From Azolla caroliniana (Eukaryota > Polypodiophyta), in the NCBI GenBank assembly GCA_043228905.1, contig JBHGNT010000020.1:10664001-10728000 (forward strand): 64,000 nucleotides of DNA, read 5' to 3'. The notes beneath the pieces are model-generated. The model did no database searches. It was not told where the DNA came from and saw only the letters and a list, made by a program, of their open reading frames with translations. The translations under genes were made by a program, and so were the position numbers. This document shows positions 12,539 to 23,700 of this stretch, in pieces. The number at the start of each line of letters is the position of its first letter. Position 1 is the first letter of the stretch.

Positions 12539-12563
12539 TTCGGTTCTCTATTGTTCTTCACCG
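12368..12563. repeat. 98-bp tandem duplication in gag start region
   Basis: Two copies (12368-12465 and 12466-12563) with apparently identical sequence, each carrying the gag ATG and its first 24 codons. Because 98 is not a multiple of three, the duplication puts the upstream ATG out of frame with the rest of gag. Confidence 0.9.
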
Positions 12564-12621
12564 GGTGTTAGGGTTTGTCTTTGAAAGCGTTTGTCGGTTG
12601 CAGAGGAGTCTCAACCCTCGC

Positions 12622-13044
12622 GCTCTAATACCATGTAAAAGTTAGCCTGCAAAAGCTTGACAAAACCGGTCTAGCCAGGTAGCAGCACAAAATAAAAAAC
12701 ACAGGTTCAATGGAAGCTTGAGAGTATTTAACATACACGAGAGAGATAGGGAGACAAAGAGAGCAGAACATAAACTCTATTAAAAAAATAACACTTTGTA
12801 TCACTCTATACATACAACGTGCTAAATAACACTATTTATACACGTTCTCAAAAGGACTGACAAAAGTACTATGTACTTCCATGCTCATACAATCGACTGA
12901 CACTAACTACGAGGACTCTGACTACCTAGTAGTTTAGGAGTATAGGCTACTACTAACCTTCTGGTTCACATTTGAATCCATTTCTCCGATCCGGCTCTGG
13001 TTTGTTCAGCTGATCCGGATATTGTTGAGCTTTCTCGCTCAACA
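12622..13044 (-). repeat. 5' LTR (12634-13044) and primer-binding site (12622-12633) of the nested Copia
   Basis: On the minus strand the LTR starts TGTTGAGCGAG at 13044 and ends CTTTTACA at 12634. It is followed directly by TGGTATTAGAGC, close to the initiator-Met primer-binding site. The LTR start holds a short palindrome (TTGTTGAGC...GCTCAACAA). It interrupts the integrase of the host Copia right after the codons for a GIYIGY motif. The neighbouring bases ATATC (13045-13049) are the candidate target site. No second copy of this LTR was seen. Confidence 0.75.
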
Positions 13045-13908
13045 ATATCCAATATATATTCCTTTGAAACATCGATCGTCTAGTTTGGATCTATGGTGCT
13101 CATGGAAATACACATAGGCAATTGGACTAAATACTCTAAGATAAGAAACCTTTGGTGGATAGCCATACCATAATGTAAAAGGGATTTCATTCCTAATGCA
13201 CTGTGTGCAAATCTGTTTTGCAGGTAGCAAGCAATGGAGATTGCCTCCTCCCAAAAGTGTTGCTCCAGGTGGCTTATTTTCAGCATGCAACGAGCTGCAT
13301 TAAGCAAGGTTTTATTTTTTCTTTCTGCCACACCATTATGTTGTGGTGTGTAGGGGACCATTTTCTTGACAAAACTTCTCCCATTCATGAGAGATATACT
13401 CCCCTCCATTGTTGTTGCGAAGTATCTCGATGGTGCTTGATGTTTGTTTTTCTGTATATTTTTTATACTTGCAGAATGTTGCAAATGCTTGATTTTTTTT
13501 CCTAATAAAGCTTACTATTGTGAATCTGGTAGTATGATCTATGAAAGAAATGAAATACCTCGCACGTGATAAGGATGGTATAGAGAATGGTCCACATAGA
13601 TCTGTATGGACGAGTTGAAGTAGACGCTCTGTCGTTCTACAGTTGTTTGTAAATGGTTGGTGTGTCATTTTTCCAAATAGACAGATTTCACACATGAAAT
13701 CTGAATTGAAGATTTTGGATGGCAATCCTTGAACTCTTTGTTGTTGTTGGCATTGTTGTAGTGCTTGATAGTGTACACACCCAAGCCGGCAATGCCATAA
13801 TTGAGTTAGTGAAGATATTTTCTTGTGATGTATTTGCAAGACTGTTGAGAATGCATTTGGAGGATGACTCCGTATTGGATATAAGTGCTTCTCCTTAGGA
13901 CACACCAA
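13045..13908 (-). pseudogene. Copia integrase (host element)
   Basis: Minus-strand integrase spread over several frames. It begins with the zinc-binding part (LWHCRLG, then CEICLFGK). The catalytic core follows (HTDLCGPF, FIDHTTRF). Then comes NNNGGEY where Copia integrases usually have DNGGE(F/Y), so the second catalytic Asp appears replaced by Asn. PQHNGVAERKN, with the Glu of the triad, lies in the next frame. The domain ends at GIYIGY, where the nested LTR is inserted. Two or more frameshifts and a lost Asp make it inactive. Confidence 0.85.
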
Positions 13909-14450
13909 CTATGTACTTGTGTTTCCATTTTTGAAAAATAGAATTGCTTTCTCTTTACAGAATTGTATTATTAGTCCATGTACATTTGCTTGTCCAACAA
14001 ATAATAGGTGCTTAGCTAGTCCTCGTACATAATAGACATTTGGTACTGTAATCTCGTGATTATCTGACAATCTGAGTTGAATGTTTCCTTTGCCGATTGT
14101 TCTTTTCCGTCCGTTGTCTCCAATAGTAAATGATAATGGATTGGACAGACCCTCATAGCAATTTAACCAGTCCTTCCGATATGTGAGGTGATGTGTAGCT
14201 CTAGTGTCTAGGTACCATGTATCATGTTCAATTTTTGTCTCTTCTACAGTGACATGGTATGCTTGCAAAATATTGTCATCTTCTGGTATTTCATCCGAAT
14301 CTCCTCCAAATTTTGTGTATTCTTTTGATTTCAAGTTTGATTTTTCTTCTAATCTTGCATTATTTGTTTGTGATTGTCTTTTGTTTTCCACAGCTTTTTT
14401 GAATCGACACACCCTTTCTGTATGCCCTTCTTTCTTACATTATCTGCATT
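13909..14450 (-). pseudogene. Copia zinc knuckle and protease region
   Basis: Upstream end: a CCHC knuckle (CKKEGHTERVC) whose first Cys pair is split by a stop codon. Then a linker, then the aspartic protease site, which reads LDTRATHH instead of the usual D-S-G-A. The catalytic Asp is present but the Ser-Gly pair is altered. It continues to NVYYVRGLAKHLLFVGQ, the usual end of the protease domain. Confidence 0.8.
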
Positions 14451-15142
14451 TGACCTTTGAAACCACCATTGGACTGTTTTGTTGAAGCCTTCCAAGCATC
14501 ATTTACCTTGCTGGTACTTGATATTTCTGCACTTTTGTAAGCATCTGATTTAGCTCTATATCTATTATTATAAGATGATTTTTGTATTTTGCTAAATGAT
14601 GCAGTCATTGCCAGAGATGGAGTGGATTGTTTTAATTGCCGCTGAAGTTTTTCATGGCGGATCTTGGTAATCAAATCAGACAAAGAATTACCTTGGCTAT
14701 TCATGGGGACAAATGTGCTCCAGGATTCTGGAAGTTTACTCAATAGCAGCCCAATCTTCATTTCTTCTGAGATTTCGTTTCCCAAAGTGGTGGCTTCTTC
14801 AAGATATGTCTCCCAGGTATCCAAGAAGGTAAGAACATCTTCTTCATCTTGCAAAACACACGTGTTAAACAGGGTGGCAAGAGTATGGATTCTAGTGGTA
14901 CCATCTTGTGTTTCAAACATTTGTTTTAGTTTGGACCACATTTCTACAGCAGTTGTGAGTTTTTGAATGGCATTAGCTTGCTTGTCTTCTACATGTAGCA
15001 ATATTTCAAGTTTTGCCCTTTTGTCTTTGTTTTTCCAATCTTTCCATGCTTCTGATTGTGTATTTTTCGGTGCTTGACAGGTTCCGGTGTTGACTTCAAG
15101 TGGCTCCTCTAGATCAAGTAGTAGCTCTATCCTTGGTTTCAA
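14435..15142 (-). pseudogene. Copia gag (host element)
   Basis: One open frame of 235 residues with a UBN2/gag domain: AWKDWKNKDKRAKLEILLHV, then a Met-Trp-x-x-Leu motif (EMWSKLKQMFE), then LLLSKLPESW. It ends with the Gly-rich start of the zinc knuckle. It lies 178 bp inside the 5' LTR, with the primer-binding site (TGGTACCAAAGC on the minus strand, 15309-15320) between them. The stop right after the domain separates it from the protease frame. Confidence 0.85.
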
Positions 15143-15320
15143 AATTTTGTAGTTCTTTGTAGTAAGTTTATCTACCGAGTATTTCCTTGTCTAAGTGGAG
15201 CTTGCCATAATTTTGAGGTGGTTGTCTTTTTGCTATGTATATATATATTTGAACAATGAAAGTAGAGTATGGAGCGGGTGATATATTTCTAGGCTTCATA
15301 CTACTTACGCTTTGGTACCA

Positions 15321-15666
15321 TGTAGAGATTTTGACACAGGATACAAGATTATGGCAAACAGGAATTATGGAATAACTTGGAAAGCAATAAGAAATTTTAT
15401 TAACATAAAACAAGCCAGTAAATACAGCAACTAAGAGTGATGGATAAAAGATGCAAGGATGCAGAGAGCACACCCAACAAGTTCCCCAACTTCCTATTTA
15501 TATAGCAGAGGAAGTGGAGGGAAAAATGAGGTAAGCTTTTTGAAATACAACTAATATGAAAAACTATTTTCTTTTACTAATAATAACTTGGGGTGTGGGG
15601 TTATATTTAGTAATTAACTAAGTAGTTGGTCACTAATAGCGAATTAATTAATTATAACTTCTAACA
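15321..15666 (-). repeat. 5' LTR of the Copia element
   Basis: Partner of 6625-6970. It starts TG and ends CA on the plus strand. The adjacent primer-binding site on the minus strand (TGGTACCAAAGC) is a slightly altered initiator-Met tRNA complement. It carries the minus-strand TATA box in the same relative place as its partner. Confidence 0.9.
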
Positions 15667-17725
15667 GGGGAGATTAATAATCCAATAATACACAAATTTT
15701 ATAGGTTGAAATGATTTCCAGATCTCAGCCATCATAAAAATTTCAGCCATAAAACTTGGAAAGATACACATATTCTTAAACCAATAATCTAGATTTCCAG
15801 AAAAAAGTTCAGTCACATATATTCAAATCTCAAAATCTTCGAGTTTTAGACATAAAAACTCTAGTCACCAAAAACTTAAAAAATCATCGTATCTAAACAA
15901 AATGTCGGAGATCATTGCTCTTGTTAAGTGGATGGCAAAATACACCCACAATTTTTGCAGCAATAACATTAGAGTCCCTTGAAGTCAATGTTAAGCCATC
16001 GCGATGCAAACATGAAACATTGTAAGTCTCACATATTGTCAACTGCCTCTTTGCACAATGGGCACCTCTCGTAGTCATGCAATGTGTGTTTTTGTCTTAT
16101 TTGGGGAGCTACCAATAAGTTCTTGTGAAATTTTGAGCGTGGCCTACTCTTTTGTCATGAACTTGTTGCATCCGACTTTTTGATCCTCTTTCTAGCATAT
16201 TTGTTGTTGCCTATGCGCACCTAAATTGCACAACTTATTTCTTAGATCTACCAATTGTTGCAAACAATCCTCAATAGCAACCTTGTTCATCAATCCTAAT
16301 CCTTGCCTAAGCCATTGAACAACTTCTATAGTCTAATGTGTTTGAGACTTCCATGATTCCACCATGAATGCTTCTACATTCATCTCCACTTTTGCTTTTA
16401 CATTCAACTTAGATCTGCTTCTATTGTGGCATCATTCATTCGCATTTTAATCGCATGGCCTATAAATGGTATGACCCACATAAGCCAAATCGACTGAGGA
16501 ATTCAAAACTTCCGGAAAAACCAGAGGATGTCAGAACCAAGACAGAAGAAAGATATAAAGAGATCACGAGAAGAGGGGAATGAAATGATAAGAGAAGAAT
16601 GAATGTATTAATTTAAGTAAAATGAGAATGGATACAAGATAGGCACTGAGAGCTTAAGACTAGTGTTTATTCGAATTGTACTGCGTTGACTTCGAACTCG
16701 CTTGTAAAATCAAGGATTTTCTAAATTTTGAGCTCAATTTTTGGCATGTATTAAAAAAGATGACATAGAATAATCAATTGTATGACTAAAGAAACTTTGT
16801 AGTATCCACAAACCTCCATAACAATTGTTAAGAAATAATTATGGCAAACTACACATTTTAAACCATATTATTTATCAAGTGAGACCCTACAAATACCTTT
16901 TAGTATTTGTGGAGAACCACATGCACGCTAATAATATGTGCACATTTTACAGAATATTATTTATTGGGGCAAAACTTTACAAATATCCTATGCTATTTGT
17001 GGAGAGCCTGCATGCTAAGAAGTGTTTGCTCATCATATCATGTCCAGCATGTGCACTAATTTTATAAACTTGCATAAATCATCCATGTAATGGAATATCA
17101 CGCATAAGGTAGATGCATTATGCAATTGTTCATATTTATGCATGGAGAAATAATTTTACGAACTTAGCCACAATCTTGTATCGCAATTAGTAATCACACC
17201 CTATTATATTCATCCCACATCATTTGTGATACATAATGTAATTCACTTTCAATCCCAAGTAGACAAGAAGTGTGTAGATGCCTAGAAAATAAAAGAAAGC
17301 AGCATAGTACACTAGAACATGTGTATCTCAGCCTCCTCTTCATGATCTTCTTAGATAAGTCATATTATAATTGAGTAGTTTGCTCATTCTTAATACAATT
17401 CCATCATATCGTCCTACATTAAGTTGTTCATTCTACATTTCATACACAGATTCCAAATATGGGAGAAAATATGAATGGATGGAGTGAATTGTTGTAGACC
17501 CACATCAGAATCACTTAAATTGATCAATAATGATATGTTGCTTCGGGTTTGAAACCAATGAGTATATCAATATTTACATGAAAGATACCGGTTCTCTAAT
17601 TACAAAATGTGATCCAATATCACTCATATAAGTATGTCGAAGTGGGATATTTTGCTTCGAGATAACATTAATATACAATTATACCATCTCACAATAAAGA
17701 ATGGAAACTAATGATACACATCTTA
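15667..17725. other. AT-rich intergenic sequence
   Basis: No supported gene. An imperfect direct repeat of about 90 bp lies at 16862-17035; each copy contains ATATTATTTAT, TACAAATA and TATTTGTGGAGA. A purine-rich patch (AGAAGAGGGGAATG) lies near 16570-16600. Short open frames here have no family signature. Confidence 0.5.
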
Positions 17726-20700
17726 TCATGTCGATCCAATTGTTTTCAGCGAAAACCTAAAGGTGGAGAGTATAGCACTCATTACAAACACAATACAAGT
17801 AACCAATGTTAAAACAACAGAAAGTGTGGACCTGGAGCAATATTCAGCATGTGAGAGCGTTGCACTCTTGCATATAGAAGGTATGTACATCAATGCTCCC
17901 ACGCCCACAGATCCAGAAGATAAAAGCAAATATGCTAATGTCTGGAGTATTGCATTTGATTGTACATGAAATTGGTAATAAATACCTTCGTAAGTAGTTG
18001 ATATTTGAAACACAGATTTATATGCTTAATGATCCAAGTTACATTAAAACCTAATGTAATATAGAATGTGCAATTCACATAGGCCACCAAACAAACAGAT
18101 AGGCTAGGCATGTATCTTGTTCTAAGATGACTCTATGTAAGGAATCCTAGTTGTCTATGCCTTTTTCCGAGATCTTCAAAGCCATTGGTGTGGAATGCAT
18201 GACAATCACTATATAGGGCATAAAGCACTCTCATTGAGCAACAGGACAAAGAGAAATGAAGGTGGAAGCCAATGGCACTGTTAATTAATAGTGTGTACTC
18301 AGAGTTAGTCGTGTAGTCCGTGGCATTATGAGAGGAACACCCTATTAAAATAGAGGCAATTTCCATTGCACAGTATTGATATAAATCCTTGTTATTTGGT
18401 GGTGTGTGCATTACTAACTGTAATAGAGTAATTCTTGTATGAGAGTGGTTATGCAAGCATCCCATTGTAGGGAGCTCCACAAAATTTAGTTAGTTCTGTG
18501 CAAGAAGAGGAAGATACAGAGATATCTAGCCTAGGTCTCATGATGGGTAGTTGTTGAGCTTGTTTCATTGAAAAACTCAAGCTCGACAACTACCAATTTC
18601 CCCCTTTTGATGAAGGTCTTGTTTGTACCGGCTCCAACCCGAGGCTCAAAACAAGGTGCAAACTTATTGGATAAGCATTATAAAGGTGACATAAAATAAG
18701 AACTTGGAATTTATAATCCTTGCAACTTTGTACTTGTGTGGTAACAGATTGACAAATCTTAGTGGTTGATGCATTGTGTTATTATTTATATGGTGATCGA
18801 TTGACAAACCAAAGCTGATAGGGGTTAGTTGGACATGTGATTGGGGCCCTTGCTCTATAATATACAAAGCAAGGTTGCTATCCCCGTTCAGCTCTTCATT
18901 CCTAATGGCAATCAAAATCTGAACAATGTTTATACTACTGAAGGGAACAGACAAAATTACAAACATTATATACACCAAGATTATCATGTGAGTTTATTGG
19001 TTCATGGCATACATGTGAGAAGCAGAAAATAATGTTGCTGGGGATATATTATTGGTTAGTATCAAAGAAACCACAAGTACCTGATCCACTATCATAGTAA
19101 ACGCTAGCCAAGCTATGCCAATTTTAGCGTCTTCTATGGCTGTATCTTGTGAATTCAACCTTCGGGCAGCCATAACCCCAAGATGAAGTAACGTAACAAT
19201 GAATGCACTGGCCGTGGTACCAGCAACATACCTATATTCATTGTTATCATGCACTTCATTATTTGAGAGTAGCAAACATTTGTAAGTGATTTTGAGATAC
19301 GATGAATTATACACACTTCAGAATGAATATTAAAGATACAAAACAGGTTTTGTAAAGGAAATTATTTGGGAATGTCATCAAATTGTGGAATACTTACATG
19401 AGCATTTATGATGCACCAAGCAGCCCATCAGTTAATTCAACATTATTTGTCATTTCTAGATAGAACTTCATAAGGGACCAAGTTGTAAATACAAGGAAAC
19501 CCTCACCCTAAACCACTGCCCAGTGAGAAAGTTGATCATTATTGATCATTTTGTAATGAAGAATGTAGTAGGGTTATCAATAGGACTCTAGAAGGGACCA
19601 TGTCACAATATGAAAACAATGCATAAAATAACCAATTGGAAAATTCCAGTCCTTTGTTCGTGAAATTGGGTTTACAATCTTGGATTTATGGTTTAGGGTT
19701 TAGGCTCCCAGGATTTATAGTTGATGGTGGTTTATAGCTTCGACAATTGCATTTATAAATGTTGTCGACCAACCACACTAGAAATTCCCCATGATGAATG
19801 GGCATTCATTTAAGACTTTTATGTATCATTTCTTCTTACTATCAAACTGTGGTAGGTTGTAGCCCAAGTGACCCAATTCCTATTTGTTAAAAGGATTATT
19901 TTGATAAACCAGCATACAAATTTCTAAAGCAATGCTAATTAAAAGTTAAAACCTCCTCTCTCTCTCTCTCTCCTTGAAGCATACCTGAACCCAGCAATCC
20001 TTCCATAAGACAACCATTCACCGTTGGTAAAGACAGTGTTGGTGACCATGACACAGAATGCCACAGCACTGGCTATGGCTGCCATGGATCTCAACACAAG
20101 CTCAGTGATGATATGGATATTGTTTAATGGCAATGGCGATTGTGATGGCGATGGTGAACATGTCTCATTAAAGTCCATCACTTTGGAGCTAAGCGTTGTG
20201 GGCATTTGTTGTGATCTAAACACAACATTGTTTGTCTTTGTTGGCATTATTACTGAAACACGCGATACGGCCTTCGAGAGATATCGATTCAGCTGAGGTG
20301 GATTTGCTGACTGGACTCCCTGTAGTAATGATAGCAGTAAAAAGGATGGTGTTAGAAAATGTGTTCATTCAAATGTCATACATGATAAACACATTCACCA
20401 ATGTAATGACTTTGAACTGTGAAAGACAATTTAAACAAATATTTCTTACAAATAACACATCGCACACCTTGATTGCTAGATTCGAGGCAACGAATTGAGC
20501 CCCTTGTTGAGCTGCTGTTTGCTTGGGAGAGATACTCATCGGCTGTTCAACACTCAAGTGTACTCTTTGGGGAGACGTAGGAGAGTTACTTATGGACCTG
20601 TCAGCACTTGAACATTGCATTCTAGTTCTAGGAGACATTGCTTCCTGGGTTTGGGTTTGTGTTTGCACAGGAGAAATACAGAGAGGTCTTTTAGCTCTTG

Positions 20701-23700
20701 ATTGCATTCTACTAGGAGAGGATACTATGTCTCCCTCAGTTTGTGTAGGAGAGGTTGCCATGGATCTATTAATACGTAATTGCACCCTTCTAGCGGATCC
20801 TACTTCTTGAATTTGTGTTTGTGTTTGAGTAGGAGTGTTAACATTCAATTGGGTCCTTTTGGGAGAGGTTTCTTGCTGACCAGCACTACTAGGAGAGATG
20901 CTTGTGGATCGGCTCCCATTTGGTTTCACACATCGAGGCTTTGATCTTTGTGTTGGAGAGACACTCATGGCCCTATTCTTCGTGCTCGATTGTGTTCTTC
21001 CAAAGGTCAGCATTTGCATTTCTTGAGCCTGTGTTTCTAGAGGAGAAACTATTGAAATGCGATGCTTCTGAGAGGCTAATTCAGGTTGTTCTGGTTGAGA
21101 TTCAAGAATAGGAGGTGCTAGTGATTGCCGGAGCACTTGCGTTTGAATAGGAAAAATGCCCATTTCAGCAGGAATTCTTGCAAACTCTCTTCCCGTATAA
21201 GAAGAAATTCTCATTTGAGCCAAGTTGCTTGGCTGTTTAACTTCTTCAACTACTTGAGTAGCCATAGAGGATACACTCTTTCGAGAAGAAGACCTTGAAG
21301 AAATGCTCATTCGGGCCAAAGATGATGGAGTTTGCTTTTCTTGTTGGGTTTCTATTGATCCCCGGGAAGCCATAGAAGGCCCTGGATCTGAAATACTCCT
21401 TTGGTCTTTTCCAACTCCCCCCTTACTAAGAGAAATGCTCTTGAGATTTGGACCTGAAATAAGCCCTTGTTGGACTGCTGCTTCTCCTGTTCCAAATTGA
21501 GTAGCCATAGAAGAAATGCTAATTTCAGAGTTTGAAGCTGTTGGAGAAATGCTTCTTCGAGAGTTTGAAGCTCTCGGAGAAACACTCATTTGAGAAACTC
21601 TTAGAGAATTTCTCATTTGGGGCTGATCCTGTTGTTGGATTTCTTTTATTCCTTGGGCATCCATTGGCGAAATGCTGTTTTGAGCATTAGAGGCTCTTGG
21701 AGAAATGCTCATTCGAGAAGCCAATGATTTCACTTGTTGCTCTTCATCTTCTTCTATTCCTAATGGAGTAACCATTGAGGAAATGCTTGTTTGAGAGTTT
21801 GAAGCTCCCGGAGAAATGCTCAATCGAGAAGAATCTCTCGGATAAATGCTCATTCGAGGAGGAACTGATGGTTTCTCTTGTTTGCTTTCTTCTTCCACAC
21901 CTAGTTGAGTTTTCACAGAGGAAATGCTGTTCTGAAATCTTCGAGAAATGCTCATACGAGAGGAAGCCAATGGCTGCTCTTGTTGGATTTCTTCTTCCAC
22001 TCCTGATTGATTCAGCTTAGAGAAAATGCTGGCTCGAGATGAAATAGACCTTTGTGAAATACTTTTGCGAGAACTAGAAGCTTTAGGAGAGATGCTCGCT
22101 TGAGAAGAATCTCTCAGAGAAATGTTCATCTGAGGAGTCAATGATTTCTCTTGTTGTCTTTCTTTTTCTCTTCCTAATTGAGTAGCTGCAAAGGAAATTC
22201 TGTTCCAAGAATTAGAGTCTCTTGGATGAATGCTCACTTGAGAAGAAGCCATAGGTTGCCCTTCTTGTGCTTCTCCTTCTATTCCTACTTGAATAGGCAT
22301 AGAGGAAATGCTGGACCTAGATGAAATAAAGCTTGGTGAAATGCTTTTGCGAGAATCGGCTCTGGGAAATATGCTCATTTGAGAAGTAGCCAATGGTTTC
22401 TCTTGTTCGCTTTCTTCCTCTATTCCTAATTGAATAGGCATAGAGGAAATGCTGGTTCTAGATGAAATAGAGCTTGGTGAAATGCTTTTGCGAGAATTGG
22501 CTCTGGGAAATATGCTCATTTGAGAAGTAGCCAATGGTTTCTCTTGTTCGCTTTCTTCTTCTATTTCTAATTTAGTAGCCATAGAGGAAATGCTGTTCCG
22601 AGAAATGGAGTCCCTTTCAGAAATGCTGTTCCCAGAAGAATCTCTTAGAGAAATGCTTGTTCGTGTAGAATTTCTCGGATAAATGCTCATTTGAGGAGTA
22701 GCCAATGGTTTCTCTTGTTCACCTTCTTCTATTCCTAATTGAATAGCCATAGAGGAAATGCTGTTCCGAGAATCAGAATCCCTTTGAGAAAAGCTGTTCC
22801 GAGACATGCTCACTAGAGAAGAAGCCAGGGTTTTCTCTTCTTGGTTGTCTTCTTCGTTTATTCCTTGATGAGTTGCCATAGAAGAAGAAATGCTTGTTCG
22901 AGAAGAATTAGACCTGAGAGTAGAAATGGTCATTTGGGGCTGCCTTGCTTCTTCTATTCCTTGGGCATCCATGATATGGGGAGAAACATTCTTTTGAGGA
23001 TTAGAAATGTCCACCATTTCAGACAAATTGGACATCCGTGTAGAAAAACTTGTTCGGGGCTGTTGGGCTTCTTCTATTGGTTGGGAATCCATACTCCGCA
23101 GTGAAATGCTGCTGTTTCGAGAATTAGGAATGCTTGTTCTGGAGGAATTAGATCTCAGAGTAGAGACACTCATTCGGGGCTGTTGGGCTTCTTGATTTCC
23201 TTGGGCATTCGTACTGTGAGGAGGAGAAACACTATTTCGAGGATCCAGAGCTCTCTGAGAAATGCTAGTTCGAGGTGAAGAAGACGATGGAAACTCTTTT
23301 TCTCGGGCTTCCGCAAAATTTCCTTGAGGAGTGGCCATTGAGGCTGAAATGCTCACTCGAGAAGAATCAGACCCCGGCGAAATGCTCATCCGATAAGAGT
23401 TTCTCCGGGAAATGCTCTTTCGAGAAGGAGGAGGCTGAGGTTCCTCTTGTTGGGTTTCTTCTTCTATTTCTGCATCAGCACCCATAGCCAAAATGCTCGA
23501 CCTCGGCGAAATGCTCATCCGAGAAGAGTTTCTCGGGGAAATGCTCTTTCGAGGAGGAGGCTGAGGTTCCTCTTGTTGGGTTTCTTCTTCTACTTCTGCA
23601 TCAGCACCCATAGCCGAAATGCTCGACCTCGGCAAAATGCTCATCCGATAAGAGTTTCTCGCGGAAATGCTCTTTCGTGAAGGAGGAGGCTGAGGTTCCT

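Larger units (their letters stand above)
6625..15666 (-). mobile_element. Ty1/Copia LTR retrotransposon, defective, with nested fragments
   Basis: Two direct 346-bp LTRs (6625-6970 and 15321-15666) bound the element. Read on the minus strand, the order is 5' LTR, primer-binding site, gag, zinc knuckle, protease, integrase, foreign sequence, RNase H, polypurine tract, 3' LTR. That is the Copia order, with integrase before reverse transcriptase. The reverse-transcriptase core is missing: integrase breaks off at 13045 and the RNase H part resumes at about 7771. The gap holds an LTR in plus orientation and another Copia fragment. By eye the LTRs differ at about 18 of 346 positions (about 95% identity), so the insertion is not recent. 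Flanks GGAGA (6620-6624) and GGGGA (15667-15671) could be a 5-bp target duplication with one change. Confidence 0.9.
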
